From Streptomyces sp. WMMB303 (GTDB lineage: Bacteria > Actinomycetota > Actinomycetes > Streptomycetales > Streptomycetaceae): a stretch of 64,000 bases of DNA. The position numbers and the translations under genes were made by a program. The notes beneath the pieces were generated by a model. The model made no database searches. It had not been told where the DNA came from and saw only the letters and a list, made by a program, of their open reading frames with translations. Where the stretch lies: positions 4,266,501-4,330,500 of the forward strand of contig NZ_JARKIN010000001.1 of assembly GCF_029351045.1 (NCBI RefSeq), read 5' to 3'. Positions within the stretch are counted from its first letter, which is position 1. The number at the start of each line of letters is the position of its first letter. Below are positions 24,713 through 33,871 of this stretch, in pieces.

Positions 24713-26242
24713 GTGACCCCTCCACTGCCGTCGGCCGGTGTCGGCCCCGCCGCTGCACACCCCCGCACCACCGCCCCGCCGCCGCACCCGCACCACCGCG
24801 GACTGCGCCGCTCCGCCTACCGGGTACTGCTCGCCAACCGGGCCGGCACCTCCACCGTGCCCTCCCGTGAGCTCTATCCGCACCAGTGGAGCTGGGACTC
24901 GGCGTTCATCGCCATCGGGCTGCGCCACCTCTCCCCGGTACGGGCGCAGCAGGAGTTGGAGACGCTGCTGTCGGCGCAGTGGGGTGACGGCCGCGTCCCA
25001 CACATCGTCTTCAATCCCGCGGTACCGCTCGACGCCTACTTCCCCGGCCCCGACTTCTGGCGCTCCTCCTCGGCGGGCACCGCCGCCGGGGCGCCGCACA
25101 CGGTCGAGACCTCCGGTGTGGTGCAGCCGCCCGTGCACGCACTGGCCGCCTGGCTGGTGCACCACGCCGACCCGCACGCCTCGGCCCGGCGGGCCTTCCT
25201 GGCCCGGGTGTACCCGCGGCTCGCGGCCTGGCACCGCTACCTCGCCGAGCACCGGGACCTGGGCGGCGGCGGGCTGGCCGCCTCGGTGCACCCCTGGGAA
25301 CCGGGTATGGACAACAGCCCGTGCTGGGACGGGCCGCTGGCACGGATCGAACCGGCGGACCCGGCGTCGTTCCGCCGCGCCGACCTCGCGCACGGCTCGG
25401 CGGGAGACCGGCCCACCGACCTGGACTACGGACGCTATGTCCGGCTGGCCGCCGAGTACCGGGAGCACGGCTACCGCGACACGGCAGCCGCCCACCCCTT
25501 CGCCGTGGAGGACCCGGGGTTCAACGCCCTGCTCATCGCCTCCGACTACGCACTGGCCCGGATCGCGGAGGAGCTGCACGGCGACGCCGCGCTCCACCGC
25601 GGGCGCGCCGCGTCCCGCACCGAGGCGCTGGTGCGGCGCCTGTGGTCGCCCCGGACCGGACAGTTCCACTGCCGCGACCTGCGGGCCGGGGCGGCTTCGG
25701 GCGGCGACGGCCACGGCGGCGCGCTGCTGCCCGAGCGCAGCGCAGCGGGCCTGCTGCCGCTGGTGGCGCCCGAACTGCCCCGGCCGCTGGTCGAGACGCT
25801 GCTGAGCACCGCCGAGGGTGACCACTTCGGCCTGGGCACCCGGGTGAGGCTGCTGCCCAGCTACGATCTGCGCGGCGCCGGCTTCGACCGGAACCGCTAC
25901 TGGCGGGGTCCGGCCTGGTTCAACGTCAACTGGCTGCTGGAGCGCGGGCTCCGGGAGCACGGCGAGCACACGTGGGCCGAGGTGCTGCGCGCAGAGGTGC
26001 TGCACGCCGCGGCGGCCAGCGGTTTCGCGGAATACCTCGACCCGTACACCGGGCAGGGGCACGGCGCCCGGGACTTCAGCTGGACGGCCGCACTCGCCCT
26101 GGACCTGCTCGAGCGGGGCGCGGAGACCGCAGCGGCCGCGGACGACGCGAGTGCCGAGGGCACCGCCCCGGGACCGGGCGTCGCTGCCTCCGCGCCCGTA
26201 CCCGCCCCGTCGCCGGTGCCCCCGTCCGAGAAGGGACCGTGA
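24713..26242 (+). CDS. MGH1/GH63-like glycoside hydrolase
   Basis: A 509-residue cytosolic (alpha/alpha)6-barrel enzyme. Seen: HQWSWDSAFIAIGLRHL near residue 58, IVFNPAVPLDAYFPGPDFW, VHPWEPGMDNSPCWD with the usual catalytic Asp region, YWRGPAWFNVNWLLERGL near 395 and DFSWTAAL near 450. These are hallmarks of the GH63/mannosylglycerate-hydrolase-like fold. N-terminal ~35 and C-terminal ~35 residues are Pro/Ala-rich and probably disordered. The GTG start is right after the intergenic region. It forms an operon with the debranching-type gene 4 bases downstream. Likely hydrolyses an alpha-glucosyl compound (for example glucosylglycerate or an alpha-glucan), substrate not determinable. Confidence 0.82.
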   Translation: MTPPLPSAGVGPAAAHPRTTAPPPHPHHRGLRRSAYRVLLANRAGTSTVPSRELYPHQWSWDSAFIAIGLRHLSPVRAQQELETLLSAQWGDGRVPHIVFNPAVPLDAYFPGPDFWRSSSAGTAAGAPHTVETSGVVQPPVHALAAWLVHHADPHASARRAFLARVYPRLAAWHRYLAEHRDLGGGGLAASVHPWEPGMDNSPCWDGPLARIEPADPASFRRADLAHGSAGDRPTDLDYGRYVRLAAEYREHGYRDTAAAHPFAVEDPGFNALLIASDYALARIAEELHGDAALHRGRAASRTEALVRRLWSPRTGQFHCRDLRAGAASGGDGHGGALLPERSAAGLLPLVAPELPRPLVETLLSTAEGDHFGLGTRVRLLPSYDLRGAGFDRNRYWRGPAWFNVNWLLERGLREHGEHTWAEVLRAEVLHAAAASGFAEYLDPYTGQGHGARDFSWTAALALDLLERGAETAAAADDASAEGTAPGPGVAASAPVPAPSPVPPSEKGP

Positions 26243-26246
26243 CCGC

Positions 26247-28304
26247 ATGACGGCGGCGATCGAGCACCGGCTGCTCGTGCACGACGGGACCTTCGCGGTG
26301 CTGACGGCTTCCGGGGACATCGCCGGGCCCATGGGGACGCTGCCGGCGGACGGGCTCTTCCGCCGGGACACCCGCCATCTGAGCCGCTGGCAGCTGACGC
26401 TGGACGGCGCCGCCCCCACCGTGCTGGTGCCGGCGCGGGACGACGGCGACCGCCTTCCGTCCGCCGCGGCGGACGGACTCGCCGAACCGGACGGCAGCAC
26501 CGGTCACGGCGCGGTCGTCCTCACCCCGCACGGGACCCGCGAGGCCCCGCCCGCCTGCACGGTCTTCCGCGAGCAGGCCGTGGTGGACGGTGCGTTGACC
26601 GAGCGGATACGCGTGGTCAGCAACCAGGGTACGGCGGCCCCGATACGGGTGAGCCTGACCGTGGACGCCGACTTCGCCGACCAGAGGGAACTGCGCACGC
26701 CACGGCGGGAGTTCACCAGGCCGCACAGTGCGCGGAGCACCGTCGCCCGCCCGGACGGCGTCGAGTTCCACTACCGGCGGGGCATGAGCTGGCACACCCG
26801 CACGGTCGTCACCGCCGATCCCGCGCCCTGCGAGACGGCCGACGCGGAAGACCCCGAGGGCACTCCGGGCGGGCCCGACCGGACGGCCCGCAGGCTGAGC
26901 TGGCTCCTGGAACCGGCCCCGCACGCGGCGGTCGAGCTGCGGCTGTGCGTACGGACACTGCCGCACGGTTCTCCGGACGCGGCAGTCCCCGGCCCGGCCG
27001 AGGCGCCGGACCCGGCCACTGTGCGGTCCGAACTGGCGGCCGCACGGCATACGTTCGCCACCGCCGAGCCCCGCCCCGGCCTCCGCACCGGTCGGCCGGA
27101 TCTGGCCCGCGCCTGCGAACAGGGCCTCGCGGACCTGGCCGGACTCTGCGTCACCGTCCCCGGATCGGACGGCGCCGCGCTGCGCGTGCCGGGTGCCGGA
27201 GCGCCCTGGTATCTGACTCTGTTCGGCCGGGACTCGCTCCTGACGTCCTTCTTCACGCTGCCCTACCGGCCGCTGCTCGCCGAGGCCACGCTGCTCGCGC
27301 TGGCGGCCACCCAGGACGGCGAGGCGGAACCGGGGCGGATCGCCGAGCCGGGGAAGATCCTCCACGAGCTGCGGCACGGTGAGCTGACCGCCTTCGGGCA
27401 GCTGCCGCACGAGCGCTCCTACGGCTCCGTCGACGCCACCCCGCTCTTCCTCGTCCTCCTCGGGGCCTACGCGGAGCAGCGGGGGGCCGCGGGAGTGCGG
27501 CTCGCCCGCCGTCTGGAGCCGCAGGCGCGGGCCGCGGTGCGGTGGATGTTCGACCGGGGCGGACTGACGGACCTGGGCTATCTGGCCTGCCGGGCGGGCG
27601 AGGTGGGAGGGGGCGACCGGAGCTGGAAGGACTCGCCCGGCGCGATCTGCGCGGCCGACGGCGCCCTGCCGACCGGCACCGTGCTGGTGGCCGAGGTGCA
27701 GGGCTACGCGTACGACGCGCTGTGCCGCACCGCCGAGCTCGCCCGTACGGTCTGGGCCGACCCGGGCTACGCGGGCACGCTGGAGCGGACCGCAGCGGGG
27801 CTGCGGGAGCGCTTCGGCGCCGACTTCTGGCTGCCCGAGCGCGGCTTCCCGCCGCTCGCGCTGGAGGAGTCGGGCCGGAAGCTGGATGCGCTCGCCTCCG
27901 ACGCGGGGCATCTGCTCTGGTCGGGCATCCTGGGGCAGCGCCGGGGTGAGACGGTGGGGCGGCGGCTGCTGGAACCGGACTTCTTCTCCGGGTGGGGGGT
28001 GCGCACCCTCGCCGCCGGGCAGGCCGCCTACCATCCGCTCTCCTGTCACCGCGGCGGTGTCCAGCCGCAGGACAACGCGCTGATCGCGCTCGGTCTGGCC
28101 CGCTACAGCCTGCGGGCCGAGGCGGCCCGCCTCGCGGACGGGCTGCTGGCCGCCGCCGGGCGGAGCGGCGACCGGTTGCCGCAGGTGCTGGCCGGCTACC
28201 CCCGTGGGGACGTTCCGGAGCCGGTGCCCTCTCCGCACGGAGGTGTGCCGCGCGCCTGGGCGGCGGCCGCTCCGCTGGCCCTGCTGACGGCGCTGAGCCG
28301 GTGA
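26247..28304 (+). CDS. Glycogen-debranching-enzyme-like protein (GDE N-terminal plus (alpha/alpha)6 domain)
   Basis: A 685-residue protein. The N-terminal beta domain (about 1-190) is the GDE_N_bis type: LLVHDGTFAVLTASGDI, GLFRRDTRHLSRWQL. The catalytic (alpha/alpha)6 domain (about 290-670) has APWYLTLFGRDSLLTSFFTLPY, ERSYGSVDATPLFLVLLG, SWKDS and CHRGGVQPQDNALIALGL. Such proteins are annotated amylo-alpha-1,6-glucosidases, but many bacterial ones are uncharacterised. The ATG is 4 bases after the previous stop. Both glycosidases lack signal peptides, so the substrate is cytosolic or imported, and both are probably controlled by the divergent ROK protein. Confidence 0.85.
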   Translation: MTAAIEHRLLVHDGTFAVLTASGDIAGPMGTLPADGLFRRDTRHLSRWQLTLDGAAPTVLVPARDDGDRLPSAAADGLAEPDGSTGHGAVVLTPHGTREAPPACTVFREQAVVDGALTERIRVVSNQGTAAPIRVSLTVDADFADQRELRTPRREFTRPHSARSTVARPDGVEFHYRRGMSWHTRTVVTADPAPCETADAEDPEGTPGGPDRTARRLSWLLEPAPHAAVELRLCVRTLPHGSPDAAVPGPAEAPDPATVRSELAAARHTFATAEPRPGLRTGRPDLARACEQGLADLAGLCVTVPGSDGAALRVPGAGAPWYLTLFGRDSLLTSFFTLPYRPLLAEATLLALAATQDGEAEPGRIAEPGKILHELRHGELTAFGQLPHERSYGSVDATPLFLVLLGAYAEQRGAAGVRLARRLEPQARAAVRWMFDRGGLTDLGYLACRAGEVGGGDRSWKDSPGAICAADGALPTGTVLVAEVQGYAYDALCRTAELARTVWADPGYAGTLERTAAGLRERFGADFWLPERGFPPLALEESGRKLDALASDAGHLLWSGILGQRRGETVGRRLLEPDFFSGWGVRTLAAGQAAYHPLSCHRGGVQPQDNALIALGLARYSLRAEAARLADGLLAAAGRSGDRLPQVLAGYPRGDVPEPVPSPHGGVPRAWAAAAPLALLTALSR

Positions 28305-28336
28305 CTGCCCGGTGTCCGGCACCGTAGTGTCGCGGC

Positions 28337-29299
28337 ATGACCGAGGTGACGGGGACGGCAGCGGGCAGCGCACGGCGGACCGGGGGCGTGGTCGTCCTCG
28401 GCGGCGGAGTCATCGGGCTGACCACGGCGGTGGTCCTGGCAGAGCGCGGAACGGACGTGCGCGTGTGGAGTCCGCGCCCGCCGGACGGGACGACCTCGGC
28501 GGTGGCCGGCGGCCTGATCTGGCCGTACCGGATCGCACCGGAGCGGCAGGCCCTGGACTGGGCGGTCCGCTCCTTCCGGCACTTCTCCTGGCTCGCCGAG
28601 CAGCCGCCGGCCACCGGGGTGCGGCTGGTACGCGGGCGCATGCCGGGCAGTACGCCGCCCGCGGAGTGGAGTGCGCTGACCGGTACGCCGCCGCGCGCGC
28701 CGCTGGTCGACATGCGGAGCTATCTGGGCTATCTGAGGGGCCGTCTGGAGGCCGCGGGCGCACGCTGGGAGCAGCGCGCGGCCGGTTCACTGACCGAGGC
28801 GGCGGGCGAAGCGGCCACGGTGGTGAACTGCAGCGGGCTCGGAGCCCGCGAACTGGTACCGGACCCAGAGATGCGAGCGGTACGCGGCCAGCTCCTCGTC
28901 GTGGCGAACCCGGGTGTCGAGGAGTGGTACGTCGCCGCGGGTGACGGCGCCCGGGAGACGACGTACCTCCTGCCGCAGCCCTACGGTCTGGTGCTCGGCG
29001 GGACGGCCGAGGACGGCGTCGAGGAGCGGGAGCCGGATTCGGCGACGGCTGCGGCGATCGTACGCCGGTGTGCCGCGGTCCATCCGGAGGTGGCGGAGGC
29101 CAGGGTGCTCGAACACCGGGTGGGGCTGCGGCCGTTCCGGCCCCGGGTCCGGCTGGCGGCGGAGCGGATTCCCGACGGGCGGGGAGGCACCGCGCTGTGC
29201 GTGCACAACTATGGGCACGGCGGCGCGGGCGTCACCGTCTCGTGGGGGTGCGCGGTGGACGCCGCCCGGCTGGTGGGAACGCCCCAAGCGCGCGGATGA
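28337..29299 (+). CDS. FAD-dependent oxidoreductase, D-amino-acid oxidase type
   Basis: A 320-residue flavoprotein. Seen: FAD-binding VVVLGGGVIGLTTAVVLAERG (about 18-38 with GGGVIG), TTSAVAGGLIWPYR near 55, VVNCSGLGARELV near 163, RGQLLVV near 180, and the C-terminal NYGHGGAGVTVSWG. All match the DAO family (EC 1.4.3.3-type). It converts D-amino acids to 2-oxo acids with H2O2, or a related amine. It lies 32 bases after the debranching gene and may be cotranscribed. Confidence 0.88.
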   Translation: MTEVTGTAAGSARRTGGVVVLGGGVIGLTTAVVLAERGTDVRVWSPRPPDGTTSAVAGGLIWPYRIAPERQALDWAVRSFRHFSWLAEQPPATGVRLVRGRMPGSTPPAEWSALTGTPPRAPLVDMRSYLGYLRGRLEAAGARWEQRAAGSLTEAAGEAATVVNCSGLGARELVPDPEMRAVRGQLLVVANPGVEEWYVAAGDGARETTYLLPQPYGLVLGGTAEDGVEEREPDSATAAAIVRRCAAVHPEVAEARVLEHRVGLRPFRPRVRLAAERIPDGRGGTALCVHNYGHGGAGVTVSWGCAVDAARLVGTPQARG

Positions 29300-29446
29300 C
29301 ATACCCGCGCCGGAGCGGTGGGCCGCCGCCGAACGGTGTTCCTGGGCGCGGCCGGATGACGCTGGTTGCTGTGGACATGCAATGTGACACGGGAGTACAC
29401 ACGTTCCGGAAGAAGTGATCCCTGTCGCAGATGAGTTGGAGGACTC

Positions 29447-30925
29447 GTGCGCCACAGATTGATCGTCCCGGGTGCGGCAGCGGCGGCCCTGCTGCTGCTC
29501 GCGGCCCCGGCCTCGGCGGCCGAACCGACTCCGGGAGCACCGGGCGCGGGCGACCCCTACTACCCGGACTACGGGAACGGCGGCTACGACGTCTCCCACT
29601 ACGACCTTCGGCTCACCTACCGGCCGGAGACGGACGAACTGGCGGGCACCGCCACCCTGCTGGCCACCGCCGAGCAGGAGCTGTCCCGCTTCAACCTGGA
29701 CTTCGCGCTGGACGTCACCGAGGTGCGGGTGAACGGGAAAAGGGCCCGCTTCGGCACCTCCGGGGCGCACGAACTGCGCATCACCCCGGCCGAGCCGCTC
29801 GCCGAGGGCGAGAAGGCGACCGTCGTCGTGCGCTACCACGGGACGCCCTCTGAGGTGAAGGTGGACGGCTTCACCTCCTGGCACCGCACTCCGGACGGCG
29901 GGGTCGCGGCCAACGAGCCCGAGTCCGCCTGGTGGTGGTTCCCCAGCAACGACCACCCCACCGACAAGGCCGGCTACGACGTCAGCGTCGCCGTACCCGA
30001 AGGCACCCAGGCCCTCAGCAACGGCACCCTCCAGTCGCAGCGCACCCGGGCCGGCTGGACACGCTTCAACTGGCGCTCCCGCGCCCCGCAGGCCACCTAT
30101 CTGGCCACTCTGGCGGTCGGCAGGTTCGACATCACGACATCCGAGACCGACTCCGGGCTGCCCGTCATCAACGCCTACAGCGAAGATCTGGGCGAGCACG
30201 AGGGCGCGGCACGGGCCAGCGTGGAGCGGACCGCCGAACTGACCGAGTGGCTGGAGGGGTACTTCGGCAGCTACCCGTTCGACGCGCTGGGCGGCTATGT
30301 GCCCAACACCGACACGACCTTCGCACTGGAGACCCAGACCCGCCCCTTCTACAGCCCCGACGACTTCGCGGACGGCTCCAACACCTCCGTGGTCGTGCAC
30401 GAGATGGCCCACCAGTGGTACGGGGACAGCGTCTCGGTGGAGGGCTGGAAGGACATCTGGCTCAACGAGGGGTTCGCGCGGTACGCGCAGTGGCTGTGGT
30501 CCGAGGACCAGGGCGAGGGCACCGCACAGGAGTTGGCCGACTACGCGTACGCCTCGCATCCGGCCGACGACGCGTTCTGGAAGGTCGCGCCGGGCGACCC
30601 CGGTCCTGACAACCAGTTCCACCGGGCGGTCTACGACCGCGGCGCCATGGCCCTGCAGGCACTGCGCAACAGGATCGGCGACAAGGACTTCTTCGCCTTG
30701 CTGAAGGGGTGGCCGAAGGCGCACCGGGGCGGGAACGCCGAGGTGGGAGACTTCGTCGCCTACGCGGAGAAGGTGTCCGGCAAGCCGCTGGCCGGGCTCT
30801 TCGACACCTGGCTGTACCAGCCTTCGAAGCCTGCCGCGCACGCGTCGGCCTTCACCACCGGCCGCACCCCGGAGCGCCCCCGCTCCTGGAAGCAGATCCA
30901 CACCGGGGACCACCCGCGCCGCTGA
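29447..30925 (+). CDS. Secreted M1 family metallopeptidase (aminopeptidase N-like)
   Basis: A 492-residue secreted zinc peptidase. Signal peptide with basic MRHR, hydrophobic core and cleavage near PASA/AEP (residue 24). An N-terminal beta domain is followed by the gluzincin core: H318-E319-M-A-H322 and E341 in WLNEGFARY as zinc ligands, with WYGD after it. A conventional GxMEN exopeptidase loop is replaced by LETQTRPFYSP (about 303). It lacks the long C-terminal helical domain of PepN, as do many secreted actinobacterial M1 proteins. The GTG start follows GTTGGAGGA. It trims extracellular peptides. Confidence 0.92.
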   Translation: MRHRLIVPGAAAAALLLLAAPASAAEPTPGAPGAGDPYYPDYGNGGYDVSHYDLRLTYRPETDELAGTATLLATAEQELSRFNLDFALDVTEVRVNGKRARFGTSGAHELRITPAEPLAEGEKATVVVRYHGTPSEVKVDGFTSWHRTPDGGVAANEPESAWWWFPSNDHPTDKAGYDVSVAVPEGTQALSNGTLQSQRTRAGWTRFNWRSRAPQATYLATLAVGRFDITTSETDSGLPVINAYSEDLGEHEGAARASVERTAELTEWLEGYFGSYPFDALGGYVPNTDTTFALETQTRPFYSPDDFADGSNTSVVVHEMAHQWYGDSVSVEGWKDIWLNEGFARYAQWLWSEDQGEGTAQELADYAYASHPADDAFWKVAPGDPGPDNQFHRAVYDRGAMALQALRNRIGDKDFFALLKGWPKAHRGGNAEVGDFVAYAEKVSGKPLAGLFDTWLYQPSKPAAHASAFTTGRTPERPRSWKQIHTGDHPRR

Positions 30926-30967
30926 CCCGGCGCGTTCCGCCGGTGCTCCGCGCGGCCGGTCCCCGAC

Positions 30968-31019
30968 GGAGCGCCCGGCCCTCCCGCCCGCGCCGGCGCG
31001 GGCGGGAGGGCCGGGCTCC
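30968..31019. terminator. Strong bidirectional terminator hairpin
   Basis: Inverted repeat with ~25-base arms around position 30995 and a single 2-base bulge, between the convergent M1 peptidase and MpaB-like genes. Confidence 0.8.
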
Positions 31020-31064
31020 GCCCTGACCGGGCCGTCCCTCGACCGGGCCGCCCCCGGCACGAGG

Positions 31065-31943
31065 TCAGCGGCGCTCCGCGCGGGCGCGGCGGGCGTAGGG
31101 CAGGTAGCGGAGGCGTTCCGGGAGGAGCGGGAGGGTATGGGCGAGCACCCGGCCGAGGCGGCGCAGCCGCCGCTCCTGACGCGAGGTCCAGGGCAGTCCC
31201 AGGACCTGGCGTGCCTCGGGCGGCATCAGCCCCACGGTCAGGAAGCGGCGGAGCCGGGCGAACCCGGGAACGACCAGCGGCCACAGCGCACGGACGGCCC
31301 ACCGTACGGGCCGCGGCCCCCAGGGCGGCGGCGGGACGTCGGTGTTCAGCGAGGTCAGCTCGCGGACCACCCGGGTGGGTTCGATCTCCTCGGCCAGCAT
31401 CCGGTGCCAGTAGGGCCAGAACTCCTCGCGCGTCTGCGGCATGTCCCGCTCGTGGATGCCCAGCACCCGGCCGACCCGGAGCCACTCGGCGTACAGCTGC
31501 CGCTCCTCGGCGTCGGTGTAGGGACGGCGGCCGAGGTAGCGCTGCGCGTGCCGGTAGGTGGGGAAGCCGGTGGCGTGCACCCACGCGTAGTAGGCGGGAG
31601 TCAGCGCATGGTAGCGACGGCCGTGCGCGTCGACGCCCTGGATGTGTTTGTGCAGCTCACGCAGTCTGCGCCCTTCCGCAAGACCCTCCTCACCGCCGTA
31701 GACCCACAGCAGGAAGCTGCCCACCGAGCGTTCCCCGCGGCCCCAGGGGTCGGTACGGAAGACGGAGTACTCGTCCACTCCGGCGCCGACGGCGGGGTGG
31801 GCGACCTGCAGGGTGAGCGCGGCGGGCAGCATCAGGAGCTGGCGGACCTCACCGACCACGTCCCACAGGATGCCGTCCGGGGGCGGAGGCTCCGGTCCGG
31901 CGCGCACTGACTGTCGTCCTTCGCTCGTATGCACGCTTCTCAT
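31065..31943 (-). CDS. Oxygenase MpaB family protein (DUF2236)
   Basis: A 292-residue helical protein of the MpaB/DUF2236 family, which includes the fungal MpaB oxygenase and, more distantly, rubber-oxygenase Lcp proteins. Seen: an early conserved His in LQVAHPAVGAGVDEYSVFRTDPWGR (about 47-71), WVHATGFPTYRHAQRYLG, and an EFWPYWHRMLAEEIEPT block. No signal peptide. Family members may bind heme through conserved His residues, and substrates are mostly unknown. It is convergent with the M1 gene and its 5' region abuts the conservon promoter. Confidence 0.82.
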   Translation of the reverse strand: MRSVHTSEGRQSVRAGPEPPPPDGILWDVVGEVRQLLMLPAALTLQVAHPAVGAGVDEYSVFRTDPWGRGERSVGSFLLWVYGGEEGLAEGRRLRELHKHIQGVDAHGRRYHALTPAYYAWVHATGFPTYRHAQRYLGRRPYTDAEERQLYAEWLRVGRVLGIHERDMPQTREEFWPYWHRMLAEEIEPTRVVRELTSLNTDVPPPPWGPRPVRWAVRALWPLVVPGFARLRRFLTVGLMPPEARQVLGLPWTSRQERRLRRLGRVLAHTLPLLPERLRYLPYARRARAERR

Positions 31944-32078
31944 GATGCCTCCGAGGCCCGCATGATGCTCTGTGGCACCGGTTCCGGCGCGGCGCGCGGA
32001 GGCGCGGAACGCGGGTGCGACGGACGGTACGGCGGAGCGGAACCGGTCGCGGATCTTCCGCCGCAGAACGCCCCAGTG

Positions 32079-32108
32079 TTACCTACTGATCACTAACTGA
32101 CTTATATT
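32079..32108 (+). promoter_or_regulatory. Candidate promoter of the conservon
   Basis: TTACCT (32079-32084), an 18-base spacer and TATATT (32103-32108) within the most AT-rich stretch of this region (32075-32115), about 75 bases before the ATG at 32181. The assignment is by pattern and the -35 is weak. Confidence 0.35.
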
Positions 32109-32180
32109 GGTGCTCCGTTGATCGGAGGGCTGCGGCTCAGCTCTCGCCTCTGCCCGGTTCCGTTCCCCAGGACCTGATTG

Positions 32181-32324
32181 ATGACCTCCCCCGAGAAACC
32201 ACCGCCTCCGGCCTCCGGCACGGAGGGAACGGCTGTCGGCCGGTCCGGGCCGAGCGCGGGGCCGCCAAGGGCACGGCACTGGCGCTGCTGGTCACCGTCG
32301 CGGTCGTCGGCGCCGCCTGCCTGA
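32181..32324 (+). other. Displaced N-terminal frame of the CvnA sensor kinase (apparent frameshift)
   Basis: ATG 32181 follows AGGA and gives a typical CvnA-like start, MTSPEKPPPPASG. The frame then closes at TGA 32322-32324 after 47 codons. The first membrane helix (ALALLVTVAVVGAACLITV) is instead encoded from about 32275 in the frame of the kinase body, which has no ATG/GTG/TTG between its upstream stop near 32088 and GTG 32393. A one-base loss (or two-base gain) between about 32190 and 32275 would join the two. Confidence 0.55.
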
Positions 32325-32392
32325 TCACCGTCCAGACCTGCGCCGACTCCGCGCGTACCGCGGTCGCCTGGGGTACCGGCGCGGCGGGGACG

Positions 32393-33871
32393 GTGCTGTG
32401 CGCGGCGGTCGTGGTCGCGGTGCACGCCCGGCTCACCAGCCGCGCGCTGCGCGCTCAGGTGGCCGCCGCTCAGGCCGGGGCCGCCGAACGGGACGCGGCC
32501 GAAGCCCGCTTCGCGGACACGACGGTCCCCGGGGTCGTGGAGCGGCTGCGCCACGGCGCCTCGGCCGAGACCGCGCTGGCCGAGGCGCCCCCGGTGGACT
32601 CCGAGACACAGCGCCGGGTGCTGGCGGCCCTGACCCACGAGGTCCACCGGGGCGAGACCCTGCGTGCGGCGGCGATGTCAGCGTGTGCCAACGCCGCCGG
32701 CCGGGTGCAGGCACTGGCCACCGGCATGGCCGCCGACCTGCGGGAGATGGAGCACCGGCACGCGGACGAGGACGTGCTGGGCGACCTGCTGCACCTCGAC
32801 CACCGGAACGCGCAGACGGGCTGGATCACCGACTCGCTCGCCGTTCTGACCGGCGCGCGGTCCGGCCGCCGCTGGGCCAAGCCGATCGTGATGGAGTCCG
32901 TGCTGCGCGGCGCGATGGGCCGGATCAGCGGCCACCAGCGGGTGCGGCTGCACTCCACGAGCGAGGCCGCAGTCGCGGGCCACGCGGCCGAGGGAGTCAT
33001 GCACGCGCTGGCCGAACTGACGGACAACGCGGCGAACTTCTCGCCGCCCACCTCCGAAGTGCACGTCTATGTCGAGGAGGTGGCCGCGGGGATCGTCATC
33101 ACCGTGGAGGACGGCGGCCTGGTGATGGGCGACGTCGCACTCCGCCGCGCCGAGCAGGCCGTCTCCGGCGAGCAGGGCGACCTGAGCGCGCTCTCCGGCA
33201 CCCGGCTCGGACTGGCCGTGGTCGGACGGCTGGCGCGCAAGCACGGTCTGCAGGTCTCCTTCCGGCCCTCAGCGCACGGCGGCACGGGCGTACTCCTGCG
33301 CGTCCCGCGCGAGTTGGTGACCGAACCGCGCCACGAGGAGCGCAGCCCGGTGTCAGCCCCGGCCGCCACGGTCCCGCCCGCGCCCCGCGCGGAGCGGAAC
33401 TCCCGGCAGCGCCCCGCCCGGCCGGCACCCCGGCCGGAGGGCGGCACGACAGCAGTCCACTCCCGGCAGCCGGAACCGGCCGGCCCCGACGCGCAACGCT
33501 CCCCGGGCCACGGCCGGCAGGAGGACACCGCCCGGGCGACTCCGGAACCGCCGCCCCAGGAGTTCGGCGAGAGCGGACTGCCCAAGCGGCGGCGCGGGCA
33601 GACTTTGGCCGCCGTCGCCCGTGCCTCGGCCACCTCCTCGCGGCTCTCGGAATCCGCCCCCGACACGGAGCGACGGGACCCGGCCGCCGCCGATCGGACC
33701 GCGGACGGCCCCGCCGCGGCCCGTGGCACCAGACGGCCCTCCGGCGCCCGGTTCGGCGACTTCCGCCGGGCCGTCCAGGGTGCCGGCACCGAAGACACCG
33801 GTCGGCGCTCCCGGCCGTCCGACTCCTCCCCCACCCGCTCCTCTTCCCTCTCGGAGGACGACACCGAATGA
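32393..33871 (+). CDS. cvnA: Conservon sensor histidine kinase-like protein CvnA (N-terminus displaced)
   Basis: A 492-residue open frame covering the end of the second membrane helix, the HAMP-like/dimerisation helices (about 15-130), a GHKL ATPase domain (N-box ALAELTDNAANFSPP about 204-218, G box TRLGLAVVGRLARKHG about 267-282), and a long Pro/Ser/Arg-rich disordered tail (about 310-492). CvnA proteins resemble nitrate-sensor-type kinases and work with CvnB-D in a GTPase-linked membrane complex in Streptomyces. GTG 32393 lies inside helix 2, so translation from it would lose the sensor part; the intact gene probably began at 32181. The stop overlaps cvnB as ATGA. Confidence 0.85.
   Translation: MLCAAVVVAVHARLTSRALRAQVAAAQAGAAERDAAEARFADTTVPGVVERLRHGASAETALAEAPPVDSETQRRVLAALTHEVHRGETLRAAAMSACANAAGRVQALATGMAADLREMEHRHADEDVLGDLLHLDHRNAQTGWITDSLAVLTGARSGRRWAKPIVMESVLRGAMGRISGHQRVRLHSTSEAAVAGHAAEGVMHALAELTDNAANFSPPTSEVHVYVEEVAAGIVITVEDGGLVMGDVALRRAEQAVSGEQGDLSALSGTRLGLAVVGRLARKHGLQVSFRPSAHGGTGVLLRVPRELVTEPRHEERSPVSAPAATVPPAPRAERNSRQRPARPAPRPEGGTTAVHSRQPEPAGPDAQRSPGHGRQEDTARATPEPPPQEFGESGLPKRRRGQTLAAVARASATSSRLSESAPDTERRDPAAADRTADGPAAARGTRRPSGARFGDFRRAVQGAGTEDTGRRSRPSDSSPTRSSSLSEDDTE

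Noticed and set aside
24408..24716. 102-codon frame between the ROK and glycosidase genes
   Set aside because: Arg/Gly/Pro-biased composition, no ribosome-binding site and no recognisable family. It overlaps the likely promoters.
32181..32400. Programmed -1 frameshifting in cvnA
   Set aside because: No convincing slippery heptamer or downstream pseudoknot was found at the frame boundary. An indel or sequencing error is simpler.
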